DNA from: an uncultured Prevotella sp.
Lineage (GTDB): Bacteria; Bacteroidota; Bacteroidia; Bacteroidales; Bacteroidaceae
Direction of reading: 5' to 3'
Assembly: GCA_900316015.1 (NCBI GenBank)
Contig: ONBG01000023.1
Location: 1 to 51,063, forward strand
DNA: 51,063 bases
Positions within the stretch are counted from its first letter, which is position 1, and each line of letters begins with the position of its first letter. The position numbers and the translations under genes were made by a program. Under the pieces are notes generated by a model, which did no database searches, was not told where the DNA came from, and saw only the letters and a list, made by a program, of their open reading frames with translations. This document shows positions 1-8,703 of the stretch, in pieces.

Positions 1-28
1 CTTTTGCGTACCCCAAAATTAGGGTATG

Positions 29-58
29 CAAAGATACAAAATGTTGTTTATCAATCAA
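29..58 (-). promoter_or_regulatory. Leftward promoter for a gene beyond the window start
   Basis: On the minus strand a TATCTTTG box (plus-strand CAAAGATA, 29-36) has a TTG at the expected distance (CAA at 56-58, spacer about 19 nt). This matches the Bacteroidota sigma-ABfr promoter pattern TTG-N19/20-TAnnTTTG. It would drive a gene lying left of position 1; no coding sequence for it is inside the window. Confidence 0.6.
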
Positions 59-93
59 TTACGAAATGGACATTTTTGAGTGACGAAGTCAGG

Positions 94-120
94 AAAAAGC
101 GGGCTAAAGTCCCGCTTTTT
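94..120. terminator. Bidirectional terminator overlapping the end of mlaF
   Basis: A perfect inverted repeat, AAAAAGCGGG (94-103) and CCCGCTTTTT (111-120), has a 7-nt loop. A T-run follows on the plus strand and the A-run gives a U-tract on the minus strand, so it can terminate in both directions. The mlaF stop codon (TAG on minus, 104-106) lies in the loop, so the last codons form one arm of the stem. Confidence 0.8.
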
Positions 121-901
121 TTATGGATTCAGGTTGATGATCTTCATGGATCTCCACCTCTTTTACTTTTCTGAAAAGATCGGAAGCAAACACCAAGTCG
201 TTAAGTTTCTTGTTGGTAGAACTGATCACTTCATCCTTGGTTCCCTGCCATTCCTTACGTCCATGATAGATAAACACAATGTTTTCACCGATGCCCATCA
301 CTGAGTTCATGTCGTGCGTGTTGATGATAGTCGTGATATTGTATTCTTTTGTGATGCCAGACAGAAGCTCGTCAATGACCAGAGACGTCTTGGGATCCAA
401 ACCGGAATTCGGCTCGTCGCAGAACAAATACTTAGGGTTCATGACAATAGCGCGAGCTATCGCCACACGTTTCTGCATTCCTCCCGAGATCTCTCCAGGG
501 AATTTGTCCTGCGCGTCTAACAATCTCACCCGTTCCAGGCATTCTTGCGCACGCTTTGTTCTTTCTCTATTGGTCATACTGGAGAACATGTCCAAGGGAA
601 ACTTGACGTTGTCAATCACCGATAAGGAATCGAATAAGGCTCCTCCTTGGAAAATCATACCCATCTCCCTGCGCATCATCACTCTCTCTTTCTTGGACAT
701 GGCCACGAAGTTGCGACCGTCGTAAAGCACCTCTCCTTGGTCTGGGTCCAAGAGCCCGACAATGTTTTTCATCAAGACAGTTTTACCCGAACCACTCTGA
801 CCGATGATCAGGTTGGTCTTTCCCGTTTCAAAAGTGGCTGAGATGTCATCCAATACCACCTTGCCATCGAAGGACTTTATCAAATTTCTAACTTCTATCA
901 T
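104..901 (-). CDS. mlaF: ABC transporter ATP-binding protein, MlaF type
   Basis: Cytoplasmic ATPase of an Mla/MCE-type lipid transporter, which moves phospholipid between inner and outer membrane. The 265-residue protein is full length for the family. Visible motifs are Walker A GQSGSGKT (34-41), Q-loop Gln85, signature SGGMQ (139-143), Walker B with DEP (158-164), D-loop GLD and switch His196 in INTHD. The M-Q variant of the signature and the FQGGALFDSLSV stretch after the Q-loop are typical of MlaF rather than of other ABC ATPases. It starts 2 nt after the stop of the MlaE permease gene, so the two are surely co-transcribed. A terminator follows directly, so an MCE-domain (MlaD) partner is not in this operon within the window. 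Family assignment is firm; the exact substrate is inferred. Confidence 0.9.
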   Translation of the reverse strand: MIEVRNLIKSFDGKVVLDDISATFETGKTNLIIGQSGSGKTVLMKNIVGLLDPDQGEVLYDGRNFVAMSKKERVMMRREMGMIFQGGALFDSLSVIDNVKFPLDMFSSMTNRERTKRAQECLERVRLLDAQDKFPGEISGGMQKRVAIARAIVMNPKYLFCDEPNSGLDPKTSLVIDELLSGITKEYNITTIINTHDMNSVMGIGENIVFIYHGRKEWQGTKDEVISSTNKKLNDLVFASDLFRKVKEVEIHEDHQPESIKKAGL

Positions 902-903
902 CG

Positions 904-1650
904 CTAAGAAAGTAATTGCGTGAGGAAAACATCGGAGAAAAGGATGAGAACAGAACTACATACCACGGCATCCGTACTTGATTTTCCTACCTCCACGGAT
1001 CCTCCTTCTACTGTGTAGCCAAAGAATGAGGAGACACTGGTAATGATGAAAGCAAAGAAAACACTCTTGATGATACTCATCCAGAAAAACCAAGGTACGA
1101 AATCGTGCTGCATGCCAAGGGTCAAGTCATCTGGCGTGAGAATGTGCCCTATATAGGCAGTTGCATAGGCACCTAAGATACCTAAGGCCGTGCTGAAGAT
1201 GACGAGAAAAGGCATGATTGTCACCAGTCCCAAGATCTTGGGAAGTATCAGATAACTGGCAGAGTTGACTCCCATGATGTCTAAGGCGTCAATCTGTTGG
1301 GTTACCCGCATCGTACCCAGTTCCGACGCAATGTTGGAGCCAACCTTCCCGGCAAGAATCAAACACATGATACTGGAGGAAAATTCCAACAGCATAATCT
1401 CACGTGTTGTATATCCCGAAACCCATCGTGGCATCCATGGACTTTGTATATTCAGTTTCATTTGGATGCAGATCACCGCACCGATGAAGAACGAAATCAG
1501 CAAGACGATGCCAATCGAGTCGATGCCTAATTGAGACATCTCCTTCACATACTTCTTCAGGAACATCCGCATCCGCTCTGGGCGCTGAAAAGTATGTCCC
1601 ATCAGAATCAGATATCTGCCAAAGGTGGTAAGCCATTTATACAATAACAT
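904..1650 (-). CDS. mlaE: MlaE family ABC transporter permease
   Basis: Inner-membrane permease partner of the neighbouring MlaF ATPase. The 248 residues contain several hydrophobic segments (about 46-64, 90-102, 135-165, 185-210, 228-247). The family hallmark is present: GKVGSNIASELGTMRVTQQI at 101-120, followed by DALDIMG, which corresponds to the conserved MlaE GSxIAxELGTMRVxEQIDAL core. The start at 1650 is an ATG 25 nt or so downstream of a TAnnTTTG promoter on the same strand. It is first in a two-gene unit with mlaF and is divergent from lptB, with which it shares the 139-nt intergenic region. The role in retrograde phospholipid transport comes from family knowledge. Confidence 0.9.
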   Translation of the reverse strand: MLLYKWLTTFGRYLILMGHTFQRPERMRMFLKKYVKEMSQLGIDSIGIVLLISFFIGAVICIQMKLNIQSPWMPRWVSGYTTREIMLLEFSSSIMCLILAGKVGSNIASELGTMRVTQQIDALDIMGVNSASYLILPKILGLVTIMPFLVIFSTALGILGAYATAYIGHILTPDDLTLGMQHDFVPWFFWMSIIKSVFFAFIITSVSSFFGYTVEGGSVEVGKSSTDAVVCSSVLILFSDVFLTQLLS

Positions 1651-1674
1651 GCTATTCTTTGTCTTTTATGGGTG

Positions 1675-1682
1675 CAAAAGTA
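1675..1682 (-). promoter_or_regulatory. -7 box of the mlaE-mlaF promoter
   Basis: TACTTTTG on the minus strand (plus CAAAAGTA) fits TAnnTTTG and lies 25 nt upstream of the mlaE ATG. No convincing TTG element was seen at the -33 position. Confidence 0.55.
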
Positions 1683-1757
1683 ACCAAATTCCTCTAAAAA
1701 ACTGCTATTAATTCGATAGTTTTTCATTATTATAAGTGTTATTAGGGAGATTTTTGC

Positions 1758-1765
1758 TAATTTTG
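1758..1765 (+). promoter_or_regulatory. -7 box of the lptB promoter
   Basis: TAATTTTG matches TAnnTTTG and lies 23 nt upstream of the ATG at 1789. Its position supports translation from 1789 rather than from the internal Met codon at 1999. Confidence 0.55.
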
Positions 1766-1788
1766 TAGAATAATCGACGTATAGAAAG

Positions 1789-2781
1789 ATGGACGAGAAA
1801 AATTATAGAAGGGAAGTGTCACTGCAAAAGCAGGACACCGAGGAGCTCTCTGAGGCAGTGAAAGGGCAGTCTTTGGACGAAAAGCCTACAGGGCAGACTT
1901 CTGAGGAACCAGTTAACGACGGGATAGGGGAGATTAACCATGAACCATCGGGCGAACATACAGAAACTCAAGTTGGTATGGGGGAACCGTCTGGAGGAAT
2001 GGTCCTGCGTACGGAAGGACTGGTCAAGCGGTATGGGAAAAGAACCGTAGTCAATGACGTCTCCATCAATGTCCGCCAGGGAGAGATTGTCGGATTGTTA
2101 GGACCTAATGGAGCCGGTAAGACGACATCCTTCTACATGACGACAGGACTAATCGTTCCCAATGCCGGTCATATCTACTTGGACGACAAGGATATTACGG
2201 GCTACCCCGTCTATAAGCGAGCTCGTGCGGGTGTAGGTTATCTTCCCCAGGAAGCAAGCGTTTTCCGAAAGATGAGTGTGGAGGACAATATCATGTCCGT
2301 CCTCGAAATGACGGGCAAGCCCCATCAGTACCAATTGGATAAATTGGAAAGTCTGATCAATGAGTTCCGACTGAATAAAGTGCGCAAGAATAAAGGCGAC
2401 CAGCTCTCGGGAGGTGAACGACGTAGGACAGAGATCGCTCGTTGCCTTGCCATTGAGCCTAAGTTTATCATGCTGGATGAGCCTTTTGCCGGAGTCGATC
2501 CCATCGCGGTGGAGGATATTCAGCATATTGTATGGCGATTGAAGTACCGAAACATTGGGATTTTGATCACAGACCATAACGTACAAGAGACCTTGACCAT
2601 CACCGACCGTGCCTATCTTTTGTTCGAGGGGAAGATCCTGTTCCAGGGAAAGCCAGAAGAGTTGGCTGCCAACAAAGTAGTCAGGGAGAAATACCTGAGT
2701 AATAGTTTCGTACTCAGGAAGAAAGACTTCCAGTTGATCGATGAGGAAAAGCGTGCCAAAGAGGCAGAAGAGGATGGTTAA
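1789..2781 (+). CDS. lptB: LPS export ABC transporter ATP-binding protein LptB with N-terminal extension
   Basis: ATPase of the Lpt machine that extracts lipopolysaccharide from the inner membrane with LptF/LptG. The ABC domain spans about 71-310: Walker A GPNGAGKT (105-112), Q-loop Gln154, signature LSGGE (206-210), Walker B FIMLDEP (226-232) and switch His263. The stretch TSFYMTTGL after Walker A is characteristic of LptB. At 330 residues it is far longer than the usual 240-260. The extra is an acidic, Gly/Glu/Gln-rich, apparently disordered 70-residue N-terminus ending just before Met71, where other family members begin. The promoter box at 1758 favours the upstream start. Met71 (codon at 1999) is the alternative, giving 260 residues. 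An LptF/G-type permease lies at 45951-47918 and an OstA-like protein at 13101. Confidence 0.9.
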   Translation: MDEKNYRREVSLQKQDTEELSEAVKGQSLDEKPTGQTSEEPVNDGIGEINHEPSGEHTETQVGMGEPSGGMVLRTEGLVKRYGKRTVVNDVSINVRQGEIVGLLGPNGAGKTTSFYMTTGLIVPNAGHIYLDDKDITGYPVYKRARAGVGYLPQEASVFRKMSVEDNIMSVLEMTGKPHQYQLDKLESLINEFRLNKVRKNKGDQLSGGERRRTEIARCLAIEPKFIMLDEPFAGVDPIAVEDIQHIVWRLKYRNIGILITDHNVQETLTITDRAYLLFEGKILFQGKPEELAANKVVREKYLSNSFVLRKKDFQLIDEEKRAKEAEEDG

Positions 2782-2830
2782 AAAAACAAATTTTTTCTCC
2801 ATGATATTAGGTATTTACATGAAATATGAG

Positions 2831-2838
2831 TAATTTTG
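2831..2838 (+). promoter_or_regulatory. -7 box of the tig promoter
   Basis: TAATTTTG fits TAnnTTTG and lies 52 nt upstream of the trigger factor ATG, giving an A-rich leader of about 45 nt. Confidence 0.55.
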
Positions 2839-2890
2839 CATTTCATTCGAGGAATTAAAAGAAACAATAAATAAAACAAAAACATCAGAG

Positions 2891-4249
2891 ATGAAAATTT
2901 CATTTGAAAACCCTGACAAAATCAATGGCCTGTTGACTTTGACAGTAGAAGAGGCTGATTACAAGGACAATGTCGAGAAGACACTGAAAGATTATCGGAA
3001 AAAAGCTAATTTCCCAGGTTTCCGTCCTGGTATGGTTCCTATGGGATTAATTAAAAAGCAATTCGGCGCTTCTGCTAAGATGGATGCCATCAATAAATTG
3101 GTTGGAGAGCAGATCAATCAATATATCCAGGAACATCATATCCAGATGTTGGGCGAACCGCTTCCGTCTCAGACACAGGCTCCTCAGGATCTTGAGAAAC
3201 CGGCTCCTTATACCTTTGCCTTTGATATCGCCGTTGCTCCAGAATTCAAGATTGAATTAGGCAAGGAAGACAAGGTAGACTATTACAAGATCACGGTTGA
3301 TGACAAACTCATCGACGATCAGATAGATATGCTGTCATCCCGCAATGGATCTTATGAGAATGTTGAGACGTATGAAGGGAATGACTTAATGAAAGGTGAC
3401 CTCCATGAGCTCGATGAGAATGGCAATACCAAGGAAGGCGGGATCGTCGTGGAAGGCGCTTCAATGATGCCAAGCTATATCAAGGTCGAAGATCAGAAAA
3501 AACTCTTCGAAGGTGCCAAGGTGGGTGACGTGATCACCTTCAATCCTAAGAAGGCTTATCCGGACAACGAAGTTGAAGTCTCCAATCTACTTAAAATCTC
3601 TAAGGACGAGGCTGCCGACATGACCTCTGATTTTAGCTATCAGGTTACGTCCATCAGTCATTTCCAGAAGGCTGCAGTTGACCAGAAACTGTTCGACAGC
3701 ATATATGGTAAAGACACTGTGAAGACTGAAGAGGAGTTCCGCAAAAAGATTGCTGAGGATCTGGAACGCCAACTGACAGGTGATAGCGACTATAAGTTGC
3801 TGCTGGATATCCGCAAGTATTGCGAGGACAAGGTAGGTAAGCTTACTTACCCAGACGAATTGCTGAAACGTGTCATGCTTGTGAACAACAAGGACAGAGG
3901 TCAGGAGTTTATCGATAAGAACTACGCCCAGAGCGTCAAGGAACTGACTTGGCACTTGATCAAAGAACAGTTGCTGACTGCCCATAACGTTAAGATCGAT
4001 GAAAACGATGTTAAGACAACGGCCAAGGAAGCTGCTCGTGCTCAGTTCGCCCAGTATGGCATGACCAATATTCCAGAAGAGTACATTGATAATTATGCAG
4101 ATGAGATGTTGAAAAAGCGTGAGAATGTGGATGGTCTGGTTGATCGTGCTGTGGATCGTAAGTTGACGCTTGCTTTGAAGGACGTGATTACACTGAATGA
4201 AAAGGAGATCTCATTGGATGAATTCAATAAAATGCTAAGCGGGAAATAG
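2891..4249 (+). CDS. tig: Trigger factor, ribosome-associated chaperone
   Basis: Binds near the ribosomal exit tunnel and helps nascent proteins fold. The 452 residues compare with 432 in E. coli. The N-terminal ribosome-binding signature is clear: NFPGFRPGMVPMGLIKK around residues 40-56, the counterpart of the GFRxGKVP loop. The middle FKBP-like peptidyl-prolyl isomerase region (about 150-260) is poorly conserved by eye, as is common in Bacteroidota. The C-terminal part is a charged helical arm (from about 270). It has its own promoter box and stands upstream of clpP and clpX in the same orientation, the same tig-clpP-clpX order seen in many bacteria. A long inverted repeat separates it from clpP. 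Confidence 0.93.
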   Translation: MKISFENPDKINGLLTLTVEEADYKDNVEKTLKDYRKKANFPGFRPGMVPMGLIKKQFGASAKMDAINKLVGEQINQYIQEHHIQMLGEPLPSQTQAPQDLEKPAPYTFAFDIAVAPEFKIELGKEDKVDYYKITVDDKLIDDQIDMLSSRNGSYENVETYEGNDLMKGDLHELDENGNTKEGGIVVEGASMMPSYIKVEDQKKLFEGAKVGDVITFNPKKAYPDNEVEVSNLLKISKDEAADMTSDFSYQVTSISHFQKAAVDQKLFDSIYGKDTVKTEEEFRKKIAEDLERQLTGDSDYKLLLDIRKYCEDKVGKLTYPDELLKRVMLVNNKDRGQEFIDKNYAQSVKELTWHLIKEQLLTAHNVKIDENDVKTTAKEAARAQFAQYGMTNIPEEYIDNYADEMLKKRENVDGLVDRAVDRKLTLALKDVITLNEKEISLDEFNKMLSGK

Positions 4250-4278
4250 TTTTTAGGAAAAAATTATCTTTTATACTG

Positions 4279-4340
4279 AGGTTATCGATTTTTTTTGTTA
4301 CCTTTGTCTTATTATTGACAGGTAAAGAGTCGATAACCTC
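4279..4340. repeat. Inverted repeat enclosing the clpP promoter
   Basis: GAGGTTATCGA (4279-4289) is repeated perfectly inverted as TCGATAACCTC (4330-4340). With G-U pairs the stem can extend to 4295/4324, and ACCT (4301-4304) pairs with AGGT (4320-4323) inside. A T-rich stretch TCTCTTTTTG follows the right arm, so on transcripts from tig it could act as a terminator. The clpP -7 box (4300-4307) lies between the arms, so transcripts starting there contain only the right arm. Confidence 0.7.
4300..4307 (+). promoter_or_regulatory. -7 box of the clpP promoter
   Basis: TACCTTTG is a perfect TAnnTTTG match, 59 nt upstream of the clpP ATG, inside the spacer of the long inverted repeat. Confidence 0.65.
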
Positions 4341-4366
4341 TCTTTTTGTCTTAACACGAAAGGAAA

Positions 4367-5035
4367 ATGATGAATGATTTTAGGAAATATGCTACAAAGC
4401 ATTTAGGATTGAGCGGTCTGGCACTCGATGATGTGGTCAAGGCACAGGCTCAGTATTTGAATCCGTATATCTTGGAGGAACGCCAATTGAATGTCACGCA
4501 GATGGACGTGTTCTCACGCTTGATGATGGACCGCATCATCTTCTTGGGAACGGAGATTGATGATTATACGGCGAATACCTTGCAAGCGCAGCTTCTTTAT
4601 CTGGATTCTGTTGATAGTGGTAAGGATATCTCCATTTATATCAATAGCCCTGGTGGAAGTGTCACTGCAGGTCTGGGTATCTATGATACCATGCAGTTCA
4701 TTTCCAGTGATGTGGCTACAATTTGTACGGGTATGGCTGCCTCGATGGCAGCAGTCCTGTTGGTTTCCGGTCAGGAAGGTAAGCGCTCTGCATTGACGCA
4801 CAGCCGCGTGATGATTCACCAGCCGTTAGGTGGCGTGCAAGGTCAGGCTTCCGATATCGAGATCGAGGCAAAGGAAATCCAAAAGTTCAAGAAGGAACTC
4901 TATACGATTATCTCCGAGCATTCTCATACGCCGTATGAGAAGGTTTGGCAGGACAGTGACCGTAACTACTGGATGACGGCTGAGGAAGCAAAAGAGTATG
5001 GAATGATTGATTCAGTGTTAACGAGGAAGAAGTAA
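4367..5035 (+). CDS. clpP: ATP-dependent Clp protease proteolytic subunit ClpP
   Basis: Serine peptidase that forms the barrel of the ClpXP protease. The 222-residue sequence is a recognisable Clp[21 protein letters not shown], the nucleophile Ser126 in GMAASMAA, and His151 in MIHQPLGG, exactly 25 residues apart as in E. coli. The third triad position is unusual. Aligning with E. coli Asp185 (16 residues before the SIL/SVL motif), this protein has Asn200 (codon aac) in [13 protein letters not shown]. Two in-frame ATGs are adjacent (4367, 4370), either of which may be used. The stop overlaps the clpX start by one base (TAATG), so the pair is translationally coupled. Identity is certain; the effect of Asn200 on activity is open. 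Confidence 0.95.
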   Translation: MMNDFRKYATKHLGLSGLALDDVVKAQAQYLNPYILEERQLNVTQMDVFSRLMMDRIIFLGTEIDDYTANTLQAQLLYLDSVDSGKDISIYINSPGGSVTAGLGIYDTMQFISSDVATICTGMAASMAAVLLVSGQEGKRSALTHSRVMIHQPLGGVQGQASDIEIEAKEIQKFKKELYTIISEHSHTPYEKVWQDSDRNYWMTAEEAKEYGMIDSVLTRKK

Positions 5036-6267
5036 TGCCAAAGAAGGTTTGTAGTTTCTGTGGAAGAAGCGAGAGTGAGGTAAAGCTGCTTATTACCGGT
5101 CTCAATGGATATATCTGTGAAAACTGTGCCGTGCAGGCATACCAGATTGTCCAGTCGACAGGTCTGCTCTCTGCAGAGAAGAAAGGCGATGGGAAGTTTA
5201 AGTTGAAAAAAGTTCCCAAACCCAAGGAAATCAAGAAGTATCTTGACCAATATGTGATTGGGCAGGATGAAGCAAAACGTACTCTCTCCGTTTCAGTCTA
5301 TAATCATTATAAGCGACTCCAACAGCCCGAGGACAGGGATGGCGTGGAGATCGAAAAGAGTAATATCATCATGGTCGGCAGCACGGGTACGGGAAAGACC
5401 TTGCTTGCCAAGACCATTGCCAAGCTTCTTGACGTACCTTTTACCATCGTAGATGCGACAGTCTTTACAGAGGCTGGCTATGTGGGTGAGGACGTGGAGA
5501 GCATCTTGTCCCGTTTGCTGCAGGTTGCCGACTATGACGTGGCTGCTGCAGAGCGAGGTATTGTCTTCATTGATGAGATTGACAAGATCGCTCGTAAGAG
5601 CGATAATCCCAGCATCACCCGTGACGTGAGTGGTGAAGGCGTGCAGCAAGGACTCTTGAAATTGCTGGAAGGGACGATGGTGAACGTACCTCCACAGGGC
5701 GGACGGAAGCACCCAGACCAAGAGTATATCCATGTCAATACGAAGAATATCCTCTTTATTTGTGGGGGTGCCTTTGACGGGATCGAACGGAAAATCGCCC
5801 AGCGCTTGAACACACATGTCGTTGGCTATAACTCCGTACAGAACGTGAGGAAGATCGATAAGGGCGATTTGATGAAATATATCTTGCCACAAGACCTTAA
5901 GTCCTTTGGTCTGATCCCGGAGATTATTGGGCGCCTACCGGTCTTGACTTATCTGAATCCTTTGAATAAGACCGCATTGAGAAGGATCTTGGTGGAGCCT
6001 AAAAACTCCATTATCAAACAGTATATCAAGCTGTTCGAAATGGACGGAATCGCTTTAACCTTTCCAGAGGAAACCTTGGATTTTATAGTGGATAAGGCAA
6101 TGGAATACAAACTCGGTGCCCGTGGCCTACGTTCTATCGTTGAGTCTATTATGCTGGATGCAATGTTTGAAATTCCTTCAAAGCGTGTGAAAAGTTTTGA
6201 GGTGACTCTGGATTATGCCAAGGCTCAGATCGACAAAGCACATTTACAGAAGCTTGAGTCGGCCTGA
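5035..6267 (+). CDS. clpX: ATP-dependent Clp protease ATP-binding subunit ClpX
   Basis: AAA+ unfoldase that recognises and threads substrates into ClpP. The 410 residues carry the N-terminal zinc-binding domain (Cys6, Cys9, Cys28, Cys31), Walker A GSTGTGKT (115-122), the pore loop GYVG (148-151), Walker B VFIDEID (177-183) and the [18 protein letters not shown] segment typical of ClpX. The loop that docks ClpX onto ClpP, IGF/IGL in E. coli and many Firmicutes, reads VGY here (263-265). It starts on the last base of the clpP stop codon. A 60-nt gap separates it from recQ, with no obvious promoter or terminator, so read-through into recQ is possible. Confidence 0.96.
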   Translation: MPKKVCSFCGRSESEVKLLITGLNGYICENCAVQAYQIVQSTGLLSAEKKGDGKFKLKKVPKPKEIKKYLDQYVIGQDEAKRTLSVSVYNHYKRLQQPEDRDGVEIEKSNIIMVGSTGTGKTLLAKTIAKLLDVPFTIVDATVFTEAGYVGEDVESILSRLLQVADYDVAAAERGIVFIDEIDKIARKSDNPSITRDVSGEGVQQGLLKLLEGTMVNVPPQGGRKHPDQEYIHVNTKNILFICGGAFDGIERKIAQRLNTHVVGYNSVQNVRKIDKGDLMKYILPQDLKSFGLIPEIIGRLPVLTYLNPLNKTALRRILVEPKNSIIKQYIKLFEMDGIALTFPEETLDFIVDKAMEYKLGARGLRSIVESIMLDAMFEIPSKRVKSFEVTLDYAKAQIDKAHLQKLESA

Positions 6268-6327
6268 GTCTCAGGCTCTACCTGAAAAACAACCATGTAT
6301 TAATCATACAGATTACTGCTAATATTT

Positions 6328-8505
6328 ATGACAAAGGACGTTAATCTTATAGAACAACTCAAACATTATTTCGGCTTTGACAAGTTCAAGGGCGATCAGG
6401 AGGCGATTATTCGGAATCTGCTGGCGGGAAATGATACGTTTGTCCTTATGCCCACCGGTGGTGGAAAAAGCCTTTGTTATCAGTTGCCTTCCCTGATCAT
6501 GGATGGCACGGCCATAGTGATCTCTCCCTTGATAGCCCTGATGAAGAATCAAGTGGATGTCATCAACGGGATCAGTGAAGAGGAAGGCGTAGCCCATTAC
6601 CTGAACTCTTCTTTGAACAAGGCTGCAATACAACAGGTGATGGATGACGTCCGGTCTGGAAAGACAAAATTGCTTTATGTCGCTCCAGAATCCCTGAATA
6701 AGGAAGAGAATGTGGAATTCCTGAAAACGGTCAAGATCTCTTTCTATGCGATTGACGAGGCTCATTGTATATCAGAGTGGGGACACGACTTCCGACCAGA
6801 ATACAGGAATATACGCCCAACAATCAACAAGATTGGGAATGCCCCGGTGATAGCCCTTACTGCCACCGCTACGGATAAGGTCAGGACGGATATTAAGAAA
6901 AGCTTGGGCATCATGAAAGCCAAGGAATTCAAGAGTTCCTTTAACCGCCCGAACCTTTATTATGAAGTACGTCCCAAGACGAAAGATATAGACAGGCAGA
7001 TCATCTTGTTCATCAAGCAGAATGCAGGGAAAAGTGGTATTGTTTATTGCTTGTCCCGGAAAAAGGTTGAGGAACTGGCGGAGGTGCTGAAGGTGAATGG
7101 TATCAAGGCTGAGCCCTATCATGCAGGATTGGACAGTGCTACCCGCTCTAAGACACAAGATGATTTCTTGATGGAAAGGATAGACGTGATTGTAGCTACC
7201 ATCGCCTTTGGGATGGGCATCGACAAGCCTGATGTGCGCTTTGTCATCCATTATGATATCCCCAAAAGCTTGGAAGGCTATTATCAGGAGACCGGTCGTG
7301 CCGGTCGCGACGGCAGAGAGGGAAAATGCATCGCCTTTTATTCTAAGAAAGACCTGCAGAAATTAGAGAAATTCATGGAAGGAAAGCCCGTCGCTGAGCA
7401 GGACATTGGGCGTCAACTCCTCCAAGAGACTGCTGCTTATGCGGAGTCGTCCGTGTGTAGGAGGAAGATGCTCTTGCATTATTTCGGAGAAGACTATCCG
7501 CAAGAGAACTGTCATAACTGTGATAATTGCCTACATCCGAAAGAGAAGCGAGAAGGAAAGGATGTCTTGGTCATCGTACTGAAGTCTATCCTAGCTATCA
7601 AGGAGAATTTCCGTCAGGAATATGTCATCGACTTTATCAAGGGAAGAGGAACGGCAGATATCGTCTCTCACAAGCACAATGAGCTGGAAGAATTCGGCAG
7701 TGGGGAAGATGAGGACGAGAAGATCTGGAATCCCGTCATCCGTCAGGCCTTGATCGCTGGCTACGTGAAGAAAGACGTGGATAATTATGGACTGCTGAAG
7801 GTCACTGCGGCAGGTAAGAAATTTCTGAAGGATCCCACCTCCTTTATGATCGTGATGGACAAGGAATTCAACGATGAAGAGGAGGATGAATCTTCAGAGG
7901 GAGGGACAGCCGTGTTGGACCCTGAGCTGTTTGCTATGCTCAAAGACTTGCGGAAGAAAGTGGCTAAGAAGATGAATGTCCCTCCGTATGTCGTCTTTCA
8001 GGATGTTTCCTTGGAGCAGATGGCTGCCATGTATCCTATTTCCTTACAGGAACTTCAGAATATCCAAGGCGTTGGCGCAGGCAAGGCAAAACGGTATGGC
8101 AAGGAGTTCTGTTATCTGATCAAGAAGCATTGCGAGGAAAATGGCATTGAGCGACCGGCTGAGATCCGTGTGAGAACCGTGGCTAAGAAGTCTATGTTGA
8201 AAGTAAAGATAATTCAAAATATTGATAGGCAGATTGCCTTGGACGACATTGCCAATGCCTTGGGTCTGGATTTTGATGATCTGTTAACGGAAGTAGAGGC
8301 TATCGTCTATAGCGGAACCAAATTGAATATTGACTATTTCCTCGAAGATGTGATGGATGACGATCATGTCGATGATATTTATGACTATTTCAGAGAAAGT
8401 GAAACGGATGACCTGAAGACCGCTGAAGATGAATTGGGAACCGACTATACAGAAGACGAGATCCGCCTAGTCAGGATCAAATTCCTGTCCGAATTGGCCA
8501 ACTAA
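6328..8505 (+). CDS. recQ: ATP-dependent DNA helicase RecQ
   Basis: 3'-5' superfamily 2 helicase for recombination and fork repair. The 725 residues hold motif I PTGGGKS (42-48), the DEAH box (143-146, YAIDEAHCISEWGHDFRPEYR region), the helicase C core ending in QETGRAGRDG (320-329), the RecQ zinc-binding site (Cys377, Cys395, Cys398, Cys401), a winged-helix RQC region (about 405-505) and an HRDC domain (about 530-605). A further 115 residues follow, with a probable helix-turn-helix part (QIALDDIANALGLDFDDLLTEV) and an acidic tail. E. coli RecQ (about 610 residues) lacks this tail. The start ATG at 6328 sits 60 nt after clpX. Confidence 0.95.
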   Translation: MTKDVNLIEQLKHYFGFDKFKGDQEAIIRNLLAGNDTFVLMPTGGGKSLCYQLPSLIMDGTAIVISPLIALMKNQVDVINGISEEEGVAHYLNSSLNKAAIQQVMDDVRSGKTKLLYVAPESLNKEENVEFLKTVKISFYAIDEAHCISEWGHDFRPEYRNIRPTINKIGNAPVIALTATATDKVRTDIKKSLGIMKAKEFKSSFNRPNLYYEVRPKTKDIDRQIILFIKQNAGKSGIVYCLSRKKVEELAEVLKVNGIKAEPYHAGLDSATRSKTQDDFLMERIDVIVATIAFGMGIDKPDVRFVIHYDIPKSLEGYYQETGRAGRDGREGKCIAFYSKKDLQKLEKFMEGKPVAEQDIGRQLLQETAAYAESSVCRRKMLLHYFGEDYPQENCHNCDNCLHPKEKREGKDVLVIVLKSILAIKENFRQEYVIDFIKGRGTADIVSHKHNELEEFGSGEDEDEKIWNPVIRQALIAGYVKKDVDNYGLLKVTAAGKKFLKDPTSFMIVMDKEFNDEEEDESSEGGTAVLDPELFAMLKDLRKKVAKKMNVPPYVVFQDVSLEQMAAMYPISLQELQNIQGVGAGKAKRYGKEFCYLIKKHCEENGIERPAEIRVRTVAKKSMLKVKIIQNIDRQIALDDIANALGLDFDDLLTEVEAIVYSGTKLNIDYFLEDVMDDDHVDDIYDYFRESETDDLKTAEDELGTDYTEDEIRLVRIKFLSELAN

Positions 8506-8670
8506 TTCACTCTTGTACTAAGGTTTGGCCTGGGAGTGGACTGCTTCCGATCAGGAGGCGTTCCAGAGGGAGTTTCATGATGGGGATTCCACATGGATAG
8601 ATTCGCGTTAAAAAGCACTAATTCCATTAGAAAATGATTAAGAAGTAGACTATATGTGGAATTTTTGTGC

Positions 8671-8678
8671 TAAATTTG
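8671..8678 (+). promoter_or_regulatory. -7 box of the guaB operon promoter
   Basis: TAAATTTG matches TAnnTTTG and lies 25 nt upstream of the guaB ATG. The remaining recQ-guaB gap (8506-8670) holds no feature I could recognise. Confidence 0.55.
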
Positions 8679-8703
8679 CACGCAATAAATTTTTAAGTAA
8701 TAT

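Noticed and set aside
2149-2802. 217-codon minus-strand frame inside lptB
   Set aside because: Antisense to the conserved ABC domain of LptB, which has all its motifs.
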